A stretch of DNA of 64,000 nucleotides, from positions 1-64,000 of the forward strand of contig JAZLGU010000042.1 in assembly GCA_045616485.1 (NCBI GenBank), given 5' to 3'. This document shows, piece by piece, positions 51,163 through 60,377 of this stretch (within the stretch, counting starts at the first letter, position 1; every line of letters starts with the position of its first letter). Below the pieces are notes generated by a model. The model made no database searches. It had not been told where the DNA came from and was given only the letters and a program-made list of their open reading frames with translations. Source of the stretch: RGIG3528 sp045616485. Its GTDB lineage: Bacteria; Bacillota; Clostridia; Lachnospirales; Lachnospiraceae. Position numbers and translations under genes: made by a program.

Positions 51163-52368
51163 TTATCCTATTATCTCTATTTCGATATCTGTGTCCGGAT
51201 ACGTTACACATAAATGCACTATATCCATTTCCTTATCACTGGCTCTTCTGTGATCATAACCATTGTGATTAAGCTTATCTTCACTTGGAAGCTCCGGTGG
51301 AATGGTCACCTGACCGCTAAGCACTCTGCCTCTGCAATATCCGCAATTACCGGATCTGCATCTGCTGGGAGAATGCACTTCCGCCCTGTCCAAAGCCATA
51401 ATAATCGTCTCATCCTTTTTACCAAAGATGGTAAATGTTTCCTGGCCTCGCTTTACGGTAATGGAGACCTCATCTGAATTGCGCTGTGGTATTTCTCCGG
51501 GCGCGCATTCGAATCTTACATTTTTCTTTGTAAAGCCCATTTCTTTAAGTATAGGCTCCATAGCTGCATACATAGCCTGGGGTCCGCATACATAAACGGA
51601 CACTTCCAGTGCTTCACCATCTATGTCTCTGGGAATATACTTATCAATCATTTGAGCTGTGATAAAGCCGCTTTCAAAACATTTCCTTTTTTCCTCGGAA
51701 AGAATAGGCACCAGCTTGACTCTATCCTCTGTATCAGCAATTCTCTTTATATCCTCATAAAGACAAATGCTGTCTCTGTCTCTGGAGCCATAAAGGATAG
51801 TAAGATTAAAATCCTCATCTCCCTCAGCTATTGCCTTGGCCATGGAAATAAAGGGGGTAATACCCGAGCCTCCCGCCAAAGCTATAACATCATAGTGGTC
51901 ACGATTCTCATTATGTACAAAGTCTCCAAAAGGTCCATGTATGGTAAGCTTTTTATCCGGCTCCATGATGTTGGCTGCCATATTGGAAACAAGGCCACCC
52001 TGTACCTTTTTTATCATGATTTTTAAAATACCGCTAAGAGCATCTCTGGGAGATGAACAGATCGTATAAGGTCTGGTAACAATACCTGACTTTACAGGAA
52101 AATCCACGGTAATATACTGTCCCGCTTTAAAATATGGAAAAGCTGTTCCGTCTTCCTTTTCAAAAGTAACCAGAATACTGTCTTTTCCGGAAGGAATTAC
52201 ATCTTTTACTATAACTTCAATGCTCTCCGGATGGAGGTCTGAAGCCATTTTATTAATATTAAAGTCCTTTTTAATAGCTCTTGTGGGAGCAAAGAAAATG
52301 TGTCTGTCTCTAGTCTTTCCCATATCCTTAAATGAAAGCATACGGAATATATCTATAATGTTTGGCAT
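51163..52368 (-). CDS. FAD/NAD(P) oxidoreductase with C-terminal 2Fe-2S ferredoxin domain
   Basis: The 401-aa protein has an FAD-binding barrel (about 47-150, RPYTICSSP), an NAD(P)-binding domain (about 165-290, ALAGGSGITPFISM, VYVCGPQAM) and a plant-type ferredoxin domain (about 315-401) with cysteines in SRCRSGNCGYCRG and HLCVTYP. This matches HCR/phenol-hydroxylase-reductase style enzymes that pass electrons from NAD(P)H to a partner. Here the neighbours are a phytoene-desaturase-like flavoprotein 45 nt upstream and metF 4 nt downstream. Which one it serves is unknown. AAGGA precedes the ATG. Confidence 0.85.
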   Translation of the reverse strand: MPNIIDIFRMLSFKDMGKTRDRHIFFAPTRAIKKDFNINKMASDLHPESIEVIVKDVIPSGKDSILVTFEKEDGTAFPYFKAGQYITVDFPVKSGIVTRPYTICSSPRDALSGILKIMIKKVQGGLVSNMAANIMEPDKKLTIHGPFGDFVHNENRDHYDVIALAGGSGITPFISMAKAIAEGDEDFNLTILYGSRDRDSICLYEDIKRIADTEDRVKLVPILSEEKRKCFESGFITAQMIDKYIPRDIDGEALEVSVYVCGPQAMYAAMEPILKEMGFTKKNVRFECAPGEIPQRNSDEVSITVKRGQETFTIFGKKDETIIMALDRAEVHSPSRCRSGNCGYCRGRVLSGQVTIPPELPSEDKLNHNGYDHRRASDKEMDIVHLCVTYPDTDIEIEIIG

Positions 52369-52413
52369 AAGAATCCTTCGTAATCTTTATAGTATAAAAT
52401 ATAGTTTGAACAA

Positions 52414-53919
52414 TTATGATATCATGGAGGCCATTAAATTGCCGGCTGCAATAACAGAAGAGAATCCGTCTCCTCTGACAGAAGCTCCTGATACCTGGTA
52501 AAGCCCGGGGATATCCATGTCCTTTTTCATAGACATAAAGCGGGCCATCATTGAATCCACGCCCTTAGTCTCATAGCCATAGCAGGCACCATTTGGTGTG
52601 TTTATAAATCTGGCTATGGTAAGAGGCGTAGCTACTTCAATTTCTTCTATATTATTTTCTATATTGATACCTGTAAGCTGCTGGAATTTTGCAATTCTGT
52701 CATATGCCAGCTGCTGCTTGATCCTAAAGTAGTCTCTCTCATCTATCTTGAAGACCTCATCAGAGCACATACCTGTAATAATAAGAATGGATGTCCCCTT
52801 TGGAGAAGCATCAGGATTTACCACATTGGGGCAAACGGCTATCTGATAATTGTCTGCTTTGAGTACTCTGGTATTTTTATACTCAGCTACAGAATCCATT
52901 TTTTCAGGCATCATAATGGAGTAATCCTTAATGCCCAGCTCTTCTGCAGACTTATCGAGTCCGATATACACCTGATAAAGATAGCCGCCAAAGCTTTTTT
53001 CTCGCATATTGCAAAGCTTTTTCTGACGCTTGGTAACGTACTTTGCAGGCACAAGTTTGCCATAAAGAGTATGTGGATTTATGTCTGCCAGTACATTTTG
53101 TGCTCTGTAAAGCTCACTGCCGCACTTTACTCCGGCTACTTTATCGTTTTCAAAGAATATCTCTGTCACTTCTTTTCCGTAATAAATGTCACCGCCCAGC
53201 TCTCTTACTCTTTTTTCCATCTTGAGAGAAAGCTCATGGGAAGTATTACGGGGAATTACGGCACCTTCAGTAATATAGGCATTCAGCATCTGACTGTAGA
53301 GAATAAAATTCATTTTATTCAGAGGCACTCCAAGATAAGACCAGTAAACTGATAATATATCTATGGTCTTCTGAGACATCTTCATTTTTTTGAAAGCCTG
53401 CAATACACTCATGGAGCCATAAATTAAAAATTCAGGATACTTTTTTACAAGCTCTGAAGTATCTGCACCCGGCTGCTGAACAAAGTGAAGGCCCTCACTG
53501 CAGATATCTGTAATGCGCCAAAACGTAGCCATATCAGCTGCTCCGCTTAAAGACTCTGAAGCCACAGCCTGGGAAAAAGCTTCTCTGCCGGCAGGGAATG
53601 CCTTGTCACATTTACTGCCATCTGAATAGGTAGAAATAACTCTATAGCACTCAGGGACACTGACCCAGTCAACATCCACTCCGTAGCTCTTTAGTAGTCT
53701 GCCGACGCCGCCCGGCTGATCAGCCGTACCTATACCGCAAAGCTCATGAAGAGATACTTCGAATTCAAATCTGCCTCTGACAAAACTGCTGGCGCATCCA
53801 CCCGGCACATTATGTCGCTCTAAAATAAGAACTTTTTTATTTTTATTGAGCAGAGTAAGGGCAGCAGAAAGTCCTCCCAGCCCTGCTCCAATAACTATTG
53901 CATCATATTTATTACTCAT
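52414..53919 (-). CDS. FAD-dependent oxidoreductase of the phytoene desaturase/retinol saturase type
   Basis: The 501-aa flavoprotein has an N-terminal dinucleotide motif VIGAGLGGLSAALTL (about 7-21), ERHNVPGGCASSF (about 34-46) and a C-terminal FAD segment PGLYQVSGASVRGDGFSSVIAAG (divided, about 468-490). This is the CrtI/carotenoid isomerase/retinol saturase superfamily. No carotenoid genes accompany it. In rumen-type Lachnospiraceae such enzymes could act on lipids or quinone-like substrates, but the substrate cannot be read from sequence. It is followed by the FAD/2Fe-2S reductase and preceded by queA. Confidence 0.82.
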   Translation of the reverse strand: MSNKYDAIVIGAGLGGLSAALTLLNKNKKVLILERHNVPGGCASSFVRGRFEFEVSLHELCGIGTADQPGGVGRLLKSYGVDVDWVSVPECYRVISTYSDGSKCDKAFPAGREAFSQAVASESLSGAADMATFWRITDICSEGLHFVQQPGADTSELVKKYPEFLIYGSMSVLQAFKKMKMSQKTIDILSVYWSYLGVPLNKMNFILYSQMLNAYITEGAVIPRNTSHELSLKMEKRVRELGGDIYYGKEVTEIFFENDKVAGVKCGSELYRAQNVLADINPHTLYGKLVPAKYVTKRQKKLCNMREKSFGGYLYQVYIGLDKSAEELGIKDYSIMMPEKMDSVAEYKNTRVLKADNYQIAVCPNVVNPDASPKGTSILIITGMCSDEVFKIDERDYFRIKQQLAYDRIAKFQQLTGINIENNIEEIEVATPLTIARFINTPNGACYGYETKGVDSMMARFMSMKKDMDIPGLYQVSGASVRGDGFSSVIAAGNLMASMIS

Positions 53920-53931
53920 ATAACCTAACCC

Positions 53932-55017
53932 TTAAACCTCATCATCTGTCAAAAACATAGCATCTCCAAAGGAGAAAAATCTATATTTTTCTTTCACGGC
54001 TTCCTCATAAGCCGCAAGTACATTTTCCCTGCCAGCCAGTGCTGATACCAGCATAATAAGTGTGGACTCCGGCAGGTGGAAATTTGTAATAAGGCACTTT
54101 AATGCCTTGAATTTATAACCCGGATAAATAAATATTTGTGTATCACCACTACCAGGATGAATAATGCCATTCTCATCTGCTACAGACTCTATGGTCCTAC
54201 AGCTGGTAGTGCCTACGCATATAAGCCTGCCCCCAGCAGCTACTGCGTCATTAATCTTTTTAGCCTCTTCAGGTAATACCTGATAGCTTTCCGTATGCAT
54301 CTGGTGGTCCAGCAAATTCTCTTCTTTTACAGGTCTGAAAGTACCAAGTCCTACATGGAGTGTAACATGAGCTATGATAACTCCTTTTTCCTCCAGCTCT
54401 TTAAGTAACTTTTCCGTAAAATGAAGACCGGCTGTAGGCGCTGCAGCGCTTCCGGAATTCTTGGCATAAACAGTCTGATATCTGTTTTTATCCTGAAGCT
54501 TGTGGGTAATGTAAGGTGGCAGCGGCATCTCCCCCAGAGAGTCCAGCACTTCTTCAAAAATCCCCTGATAATTGAATTTAACCATACGATTACCATCCGG
54601 TAAACAATCCACTACTTCACAGGTAAGTCGGCCATCTCCAAAGGAGATAACTGCACCTGTACGAGCCTTTTTACCGGGCTTTACTAAAGTCTCCCAAAGG
54701 TCACTGCCATGACGCTTTAGAAGCAGTACTTCTATCCTGGCACTGTATTCCCCGCCTCTGGTACCTGAAATCTCTTTAGTATCTCCGATTTTAGTACCTA
54801 TAAGTCTGGCAGGAATAACTTTTGTATCATTAATAACCATTACGTCTCCCGGACGTATATAGTCTTTAATATCCGTAAAAACGCCGTGTTTCAGCCTGCC
54901 TGTATTTTTGTTCAAAATCATAAGCCGGCTGGATGAACGATCTGCCAAAGGATCCTGAGCAATCAGCTCCTCCGGCAAATCATAATAATAATCTTTTTTT
55001 AATAACTGATCTGACAT
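53932..55017 (-). CDS. queA: S-adenosylmethionine:tRNA ribosyltransferase-isomerase
   Basis: QueA adds the epoxycyclopentanediol from SAM to preQ1 in tRNA wobble position 34. The 361 aa match the family. Diagnostic segments are YDLPEELIAQDPLADRSSSRLM (N-terminus), VINDTKVIPARL (about 60), TAGLHFTEKLL (about 194), VTLHVGLGTFRPV (about 217) and NFHLPESTLIMLV (about 309). No tgt or queuosine precursor gene is adjacent, which is common when the cluster is dispersed. Confidence 0.97.
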   Translation of the reverse strand: MSDQLLKKDYYYDLPEELIAQDPLADRSSSRLMILNKNTGRLKHGVFTDIKDYIRPGDVMVINDTKVIPARLIGTKIGDTKEISGTRGGEYSARIEVLLLKRHGSDLWETLVKPGKKARTGAVISFGDGRLTCEVVDCLPDGNRMVKFNYQGIFEEVLDSLGEMPLPPYITHKLQDKNRYQTVYAKNSGSAAAPTAGLHFTEKLLKELEEKGVIIAHVTLHVGLGTFRPVKEENLLDHQMHTESYQVLPEEAKKINDAVAAGGRLICVGTTSCRTIESVADENGIIHPGSGDTQIFIYPGYKFKALKCLITNFHLPESTLIMLVSALAGRENVLAAYEEAVKEKYRFFSFGDAMFLTDDEV

Positions 55018-55040
55018 TTTCTATACCTTGTCTTTTAGAA

Positions 55041-56699
55041 CTACTTTAGAGTAGCCCCCTCACAGGAGGCGCTCACCAGCTTCGCATAGCGGCCCAAATA
55101 ACCGTGTGTTACCTTTGGCTCACGAGGCTGCCATTTTGCTTTTCGCTCAGCTAATACCTGATCTGATACCTTAAGATCAACGCGGTGATTGGTAATATCA
55201 ACACTTATGATATCACCCTCTTCTACAAGCGCTATTGGTCCGCCCACAGCTGCCTCCGGACAAATATGTCCTATCGAAGCACCACGGGAAGCCCCGGAGA
55301 AACGTCCGTCTGTAAGAAGAGCAACACTGCTGCCCAGACCCATACCTGCAATGGCGCTGGTAGGATTTAACATTTCTCTCATACCCGGACCGCCTTTAGG
55401 GCCTTCGTATCTGATAACTACTACATCGCCTGCTACAATCTTTCCGCCAAGAATAGCATCTATAGCGTCCTCTTCACAGTCAAATACTCTGGCAGGACCC
55501 TCATGCTGCATCATCTCTGCCACTACGGCTGATCTCTTAACTACACAGGTATCAGGTGCCAGATTGCCACGAAGCACCGCAATACCACCTGTAACGGAAT
55601 ATGGATTATCAATAGGTCTTATGGTCTCAGGATCAAGATTTACAGCATCCTTTATATTCTCTCCAACAGTTTTTCCTGTAGCTGTAATAAGATCCAGATG
55701 CAGTAAATTCTTTTTTGTAAGCTCTTTCATAACAGCGTATATGCCGCCAGCTTCATTCAAGTCTTCCATATATGTACGCCCTGCCGGAGCTAAATGGCAA
55801 AGATTGGGAGTACGTTCAGATATTTCATTGGCAATATCCAGATTAAGATCAATGCCACATTCATGAGCAATAGCCGGCAAGTGCAGCATAGTATTGGTAG
55901 AGCAACCCAGGGCCATATCTACGGTAAGAGCGTTCATAAAAGCTTTTTCACTCAGGATATCCCTTGGCCTTATATTCTTTTCGTAAAGCTCCATAACCTT
56001 CATGCCGGCATGCTTGGCAAGAATAATTCTGTCTGAGTAAACTGCAGGAATAGTACCATTCCCCTGCAAGCCCATTCCTATAGCTTCTGTAAGGCAATTC
56101 ATGGAATTGGCTGTATACATACCGGAACAGGATCCACAGGTAGGACATACGGTATCGGTAAAATACTCCAGCTCTTCATCACTCATCTCACCCTGGGCAT
56201 GTGTACCTACTGCCTCAAACATGGAAGAAAGGCTGGATTTTTTTCCGTGTACATGTCCTGCCAGCATAGGTCCACCGGAAACAAATACTGTAGGAACATT
56301 CACTCGGGCTGCTGCCATAAGAAGTCCGGGAACATTTTTATCACAATTGGGCACCATAACCAGAGCATCAAACTGATGGGCAATAGCCATGGCCTCTGTT
56401 GAATCGGCAATAAGATCACGGGTAACCAGAGAGTACTTCATACCAATATGTCCCATGGCAATACCATCGCATACGGCGATAGCCGGAAAAACAATCGGCA
56501 CACCGCCTGCCAGGGCTACGCCCTCTTTTACAGCATTCACTATTTTATCCAGATTCATATGACCCGGAACTATTTCATTATATGAGCTGACAATACCTAC
56601 AAGTGGCTTTTCCATCTCTTCTTTCGTGATGCCAAGAGCATGTAAAAGTGATCTTTGTGGTGCCGATTTAGGTCCTTTTTTAATAGCGTCGCTTTTCAT
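55041..56699 (-). CDS. ilvD: Dihydroxy-acid dehydratase
   Basis: IlvD dehydrates dihydroxy acids to 2-keto acids in branched-chain amino acid synthesis, using an iron-sulfur cluster. It has 552 aa. Cluster cysteines and metal sites appear in VPNCDKNVPGLLMAAAR (about 116-132) and TVCPTCGSCSGMYTANSMNCL (split; about 187-207), with DGRFSGASRGASIGHICPEA near the C-terminus (about 463-482). No other ilv/leu gene and no T-box leader are adjacent; it lies within the cinA-to-ygiQ block. Confidence 0.97.
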   Translation of the reverse strand: MKSDAIKKGPKSAPQRSLLHALGITKEEMEKPLVGIVSSYNEIVPGHMNLDKIVNAVKEGVALAGGVPIVFPAIAVCDGIAMGHIGMKYSLVTRDLIADSTEAMAIAHQFDALVMVPNCDKNVPGLLMAAARVNVPTVFVSGGPMLAGHVHGKKSSLSSMFEAVGTHAQGEMSDEELEYFTDTVCPTCGSCSGMYTANSMNCLTEAIGMGLQGNGTIPAVYSDRIILAKHAGMKVMELYEKNIRPRDILSEKAFMNALTVDMALGCSTNTMLHLPAIAHECGIDLNLDIANEISERTPNLCHLAPAGRTYMEDLNEAGGIYAVMKELTKKNLLHLDLITATGKTVGENIKDAVNLDPETIRPIDNPYSVTGGIAVLRGNLAPDTCVVKRSAVVAEMMQHEGPARVFDCEEDAIDAILGGKIVAGDVVVIRYEGPKGGPGMREMLNPTSAIAGMGLGSSVALLTDGRFSGASRGASIGHICPEAAVGGPIALVEEGDIISVDITNHRVDLKVSDQVLAERKAKWQPREPKVTHGYLGRYAKLVSASCEGATLK

Positions 56700-56726
56700 A
56701 AACTTCTCTCCTCATGCATTTTATTT

Positions 56727-59036
56727 TTACCGGTGGGTATTCTTATCCTTTGGAGCCTCGTCATCAGAAGACTCCTCTTCATTTTCCTTTTCTTCCTGCT
56801 GCTTTTTCTCCCAGGCTTCCAATAGAGGAATCCAAGGGTTATTTGGATCAGGATCTGTAGGATCCCAGTTCAAAGGATTAAGTGAAGCATCAGGATTCTT
56901 GGTAAAAGTATCCTTATAGTAGCCGGAAAGCTTTAAGATCTCGGGATCGACATCAGCAAACATCTCTGATGTAGGATCAATAATGAAGTTCTCCGGTCTT
57001 CCCAGAGGTCCATAATTATCCTTTTCATCGTAGATAACTACCACTGCTCCTAAAGGACAATTGTCGTAAATCCATTTAACATCCCTGACGCAAAGTCTGA
57101 CACATCCCATGGATGCAGGACTTCCCAGCTTATTAAATTCATGATCAAGATTGTCAGGAGTACCTGACCATTCCAGTGCATCCTTTCTCTGCCAGAAATA
57201 AGGCACAGAGTGGAAAAGGATGGCATCCTTTATTCTGACTGCATACTGTCCATATACATACTTATGGTAATCATCATTACTGTAAAGAGTATGCCAGCCG
57301 TTTGAAGGCTTCCAGTTGGTATTATAAATGCCGAGCGGTGTAAGTCCCTTTCCTGAACGCACTCCGAAATTTTCAGGTAATGCACTGTTTTTACCTACGC
57401 TGCACAGCATTGCCATAACAGGTACGGTATAATTCCATTCTTCGTCCTTGCCATAGATGGTAACAACGCCCATGTAACGATTGACTGCAATCAAATATGG
57501 CTGATCATCAATACCTGTAATATCAACCTTTTCTTCAGTACCAAAGTCCTGATACAGCCTGTCCTTAGACTTAACATCAACTTTTTTTACTGTAGTATTG
57601 CCTGATGGATCCTTGGCAGTAATCTCTATTACTACATCTCCATGCTTATCCAAAGAGCCGGAGATAACCTGCATTGTAATGCTGACTACTGCATCATTAT
57701 CTGTACAGGATTTTACAAAATCCTCAGCTTTTATACTCTCACCAATTATATGTGTTGCGCTGGTTCTTTTAAGAACAAGATTGGGCGCTACTCTATCCAC
57801 GATAGTGACATAGGTGGTAACGGAAGCTGAATTACCGTATATATCTGTAGCAATTACATCAAATGTCACCTTGCCGGCATGCTCAAGGGATCCGGATTTA
57901 ATCTTATAGGAAAGTGTAACATCTTCCCCGGAATTATCTATCGCTGATGCTACTACCAGATTCAGGTCTATACTTCTGCCCAGATCCATCACATAGCTGG
58001 ACTGTGTGAGCTTGAGTACAGGTGGAATATCATCCTCTACTTCTATTGTAATGGTACCTGCGTCTGTCGTATTACCATAGTAGTCGGATACGGTAACTGC
58101 CACTGTCGCAGTACCTATCTCTGTCAGACTTCCGGAAATCAGCTCGTAGGATGTCTTTATTTTTTCGGAATTGTCTGTAATATCAAAATACAAAGTCGGA
58201 TCCAGCTTTTTACTCATTTTGTGTTTATGAGTCTCTGCTTTTTCCACGACTTTAGGCGGTGTGGTATCAACAGTGGTAAAGCTTACCTCTGCACTGGTCA
58301 CATTGCCTGCAGTATCAGTGGCATAAAGAGTAGCCTTGACCTTTCCCACCTTGGAAAGAGTACCTGAATTAATCTTATATGTCACTTCAGGTGTTCCGTA
58401 ATTATCTGTAGCAGTCTCTACAAATACCATAGGATCAAAGTCATCACCGGCCTCTACCTTTTCGGTAAAGCTCTTTAACATAAGTACAGGAGGAATATCA
58501 TCAATAACATTTACCGTGACTTTGTTGGTAGTAACATGGCCGTAAGCATCTGATGCCTTAAGCTGCAGTACCGCAGGACCGGGTATGCCTATACCACCGC
58601 TTATTTCTTTCCAGGAAAAATCAGTAACCCCTGTCTTATCTGTAATGTTAATAACAATATTGTTGATATCGAAGGTGGAACTCATATAAAAGTCCTGATT
58701 ATCCTTAATGGAAAAAACAGGATAATCCCTATCCTCCACTACTACTGTCAAAGTCTGAGTCTTATAAAGATACTTATAAGTAACTGTATAAGTCCCAACC
58801 TTCTGACAGTCTACATCTGAAGATATCTCAATATCAGATAACTCCACATTGCGCAAACTGCTTATCTGGGAGAGGGGATCAAAGGATTCTCCTATCTCAA
58901 TAGACAGCTTACTTTCTTTAAGAAAGAAAGTGGGCGCAAGAGATGAAAATGCAACGACTATGGCTACTACCACCGAGATAGCAATAAGTAAGCCATATAC
59001 AATTTGTTTAGTTTTGCTTGGTGCCTTGTCTCTCAT
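56727..59036 (-). CDS. Multi-Ig-domain L,D-transpeptidase (YkuD)
   Basis: This surface-anchored enzyme probably forms 3-3 crosslinks or attaches proteins in peptidoglycan. From the start chosen it has 769 aa. After a basic N-terminus and transmembrane helix (about 10-35) come five or six Ig-like/DUF5011-type beta repeats (about 40-500, with repeating DxxPPV/DTxxP and VTDxxGN motifs). The YkuD domain (about 500-680) has the catalytic SMGCVRLC motif with Cys, and FHSVPYFW upstream. The tail (about 685-769) is Pro/Asn/Asp-rich then acidic. GAGG 5 nt before ATG at 59036 sets the start over a TTG six codons earlier. It overlaps cinA. Confidence 0.9.
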   Translation of the reverse strand: MRDKAPSKTKQIVYGLLIAISVVVAIVVAFSSLAPTFFLKESKLSIEIGESFDPLSQISSLRNVELSDIEISSDVDCQKVGTYTVTYKYLYKTQTLTVVVEDRDYPVFSIKDNQDFYMSSTFDINNIVINITDKTGVTDFSWKEISGGIGIPGPAVLQLKASDAYGHVTTNKVTVNVIDDIPPVLMLKSFTEKVEAGDDFDPMVFVETATDNYGTPEVTYKINSGTLSKVGKVKATLYATDTAGNVTSAEVSFTTVDTTPPKVVEKAETHKHKMSKKLDPTLYFDITDNSEKIKTSYELISGSLTEIGTATVAVTVSDYYGNTTDAGTITIEVEDDIPPVLKLTQSSYVMDLGRSIDLNLVVASAIDNSGEDVTLSYKIKSGSLEHAGKVTFDVIATDIYGNSASVTTYVTIVDRVAPNLVLKRTSATHIIGESIKAEDFVKSCTDNDAVVSITMQVISGSLDKHGDVVIEITAKDPSGNTTVKKVDVKSKDRLYQDFGTEEKVDITGIDDQPYLIAVNRYMGVVTIYGKDEEWNYTVPVMAMLCSVGKNSALPENFGVRSGKGLTPLGIYNTNWKPSNGWHTLYSNDDYHKYVYGQYAVRIKDAILFHSVPYFWQRKDALEWSGTPDNLDHEFNKLGSPASMGCVRLCVRDVKWIYDNCPLGAVVVIYDEKDNYGPLGRPENFIIDPTSEMFADVDPEILKLSGYYKDTFTKNPDASLNPLNWDPTDPDPNNPWIPLLEAWEKKQQEEKENEEESSDDEAPKDKNTHR

Positions 59037-59043
59037 TTTTTCC

Positions 59044-59532
59044 TCATAATTCAATTGCTGCCAATACTTCCTGAGCAGCTTTTAATGCAACTTCTCTTTT
59101 CATTTTCCCTCTGGAAAGTGATGGGTCCACATAAAATGTCTCTACTCTTTTTACCTTCCCTGTGACAACCGCAATAAAGACCCTGCCGGGTATTCCTGAA
59201 GGATTGGCGGGATCAGAAGATCCGGCATTGCCGGTAATGCCTATGGCAACATCACTGCCGAAATCTTTTTTTGCAGCTAGGGCCATGGCTACCGCAGTCT
59301 CCTCAGAATAAACTGAAAAAGCAGAGATTATCTCTCTTGCGACTCCCAGTCTTTCTTTTTCTTCATTGGAATAGCATACGTAGCTTCCTTTAAAGACCGC
59401 TGATGCTCCGGGGATATCCGTAATACATGATGCAATAAAGCCTCCGGTCATGCTTTCCATGCAGGTTACCGTCATTTTATTTTCGGTAAGTTTCTTTATT
59501 ACCTGGGAATAAAGGGATTCTATGAATTCCAT
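59044..59532 (-). CDS. pncC: CinA C-terminal domain, nicotinamide-nucleotide amidohydrolase
   Basis: The 162-aa protein is a stand-alone CinA C-terminal domain (PncC type), which deamidates NMN to nicotinic acid mononucleotide in pyridine nucleotide recycling. It lacks the N-terminal MoeA-like domain of full CinA. Motifs are TCMESMTGGFIASCITDIPGAS (about 23-44) and AIGITGNAGSSDPANPSG (about 95-112), the latter with PGR following. The second ATG (59532) is preferred because it follows a purine-rich GGGG; the first, 7 codons earlier, lacks any site. It leads a long block behind a strong promoter. Confidence 0.9.
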   Translation of the reverse strand: MEFIESLYSQVIKKLTENKMTVTCMESMTGGFIASCITDIPGASAVFKGSYVCYSNEEKERLGVAREIISAFSVYSEETAVAMALAAKKDFGSDVAIGITGNAGSSDPANPSGIPGRVFIAVVTGKVKRVETFYVDPSLSRGKMKREVALKAAQEVLAAIEL

Positions 59533-59562
59533 ACTAGTACCCCACTTTACCATAATAAAAAA

Positions 59563-59591
59563 ATTTTACCATATTCATCGCATAATGACAA
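59563..59591 (-). promoter_or_regulatory. Promoter of the cinA-to-ygiQ block
   Basis: On the minus strand TTGTCA and TAAAAT are separated by 17 nt. The -35 lies right at the end of the pflA terminator T-run. Confidence 0.7.
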
Positions 59592-59594
59592 CGA

Positions 59595-59624
59595 AAAAAT
59601 CGGAACATTTCTGCTCCGATTTTT
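59595..59624 (-). terminator. Intrinsic terminator after pflA
   Basis: A 9-10-bp stem (AAAATCGGA / TCCGATTTT, 10-nt loop) followed by TTTTTTCG on the minus strand. Confidence 0.85.
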
Positions 59625-59632
59625 GAATATTT

Positions 59633-60355
59633 TTATTTGGCACCCAATATTTTTTCTGCATTAAGTACTCTTTCTCCACTGGGTGGATTGATATCCGGGA
59701 TTTTGTACGGAATCCCCAGATTCTCATACTTAAAAGTACCTAAAGTATGATAAGGAAGTACTTCTACTCTTTCCACTGTTTTCAGAGTATCAATAAACTC
59801 TCTGGTTCTACGCAGATACTCATCATCGTCGGTATAACGCTCCAAAAGCACCTGCCTAATCCACATTTTTTTACCACGATCTGACAAGTATTTAGCCATT
59901 TCAAGGATATTTTTATTGCTGCGGCCTGTAAGCTCTTTATGTATATCATCATCGATGTGCTTAATATCCAGCATAAAAAGATCCGTAAGCTCACAAAGTC
60001 TGTCAAACTTACTGATAAATGGCTCTTCCAGTGAAAAAGGGGCTCCTGAGGTATCAATACAGGTATTTACCCCCTTTGCCTTTGCTTTTTCGAAAAGATC
60101 AATCAGAAAATCTATCTGCATAAGGGCTTCTCCGCCGGACACTGTGATACCGCCCTCCTTTTTCCAGTAGGTCTTGTATCTCAGGGCCTTTTGAAGCAAC
60201 TCATCCGCAGTCATTTTTTGTCCCTTTGACATATCCCAGGTGTCGGGATTGTGGCAATAGGCACATCTCATAGGACATCCGGCTAAAAAAATAATAAAAC
60301 GAACGCCGGGGCCATCCACCGAGCCAAAGGACTCGGTGGAGTGTACATAACCCAT
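59633..60355 (-). CDS. pflA: Pyruvate formate-lyase activating enzyme
   Basis: This radical SAM enzyme installs the glycyl radical on PflB. From the ATG at 60355 it has 240 aa, the usual length. The sequence GYVHSTESFGSVDGPGVRF opens the family, and GCPMRCAYCHNPDTW (about 28-42) carries the CxxxCxxC cluster motif. GGEALMQIDF and LDIKH follow. A longer in-frame form runs back into pflB and is rejected because the extra residues are pflB shadow. The start is 22 nt after the pflB stop, with a weak ribosome-binding site. Confidence 0.95.
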   Translation of the reverse strand: MGYVHSTESFGSVDGPGVRFIIFLAGCPMRCAYCHNPDTWDMSKGQKMTADELLQKALRYKTYWKKEGGITVSGGEALMQIDFLIDLFEKAKAKGVNTCIDTSGAPFSLEEPFISKFDRLCELTDLFMLDIKHIDDDIHKELTGRSNKNILEMAKYLSDRGKKMWIRQVLLERYTDDDEYLRRTREFIDTLKTVERVEVLPYHTLGTFKYENLGIPYKIPDINPPSGERVLNAEKILGAK

Positions 60356-60377
60356 GCGTTCGCTTAATGTCTCATTA

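Noticed and set aside
55189..55866. A 225-codon plus-strand frame
   Set aside because: It lies entirely antisense to ilvD and has a Pro/Ser/Ile-rich shadow composition.
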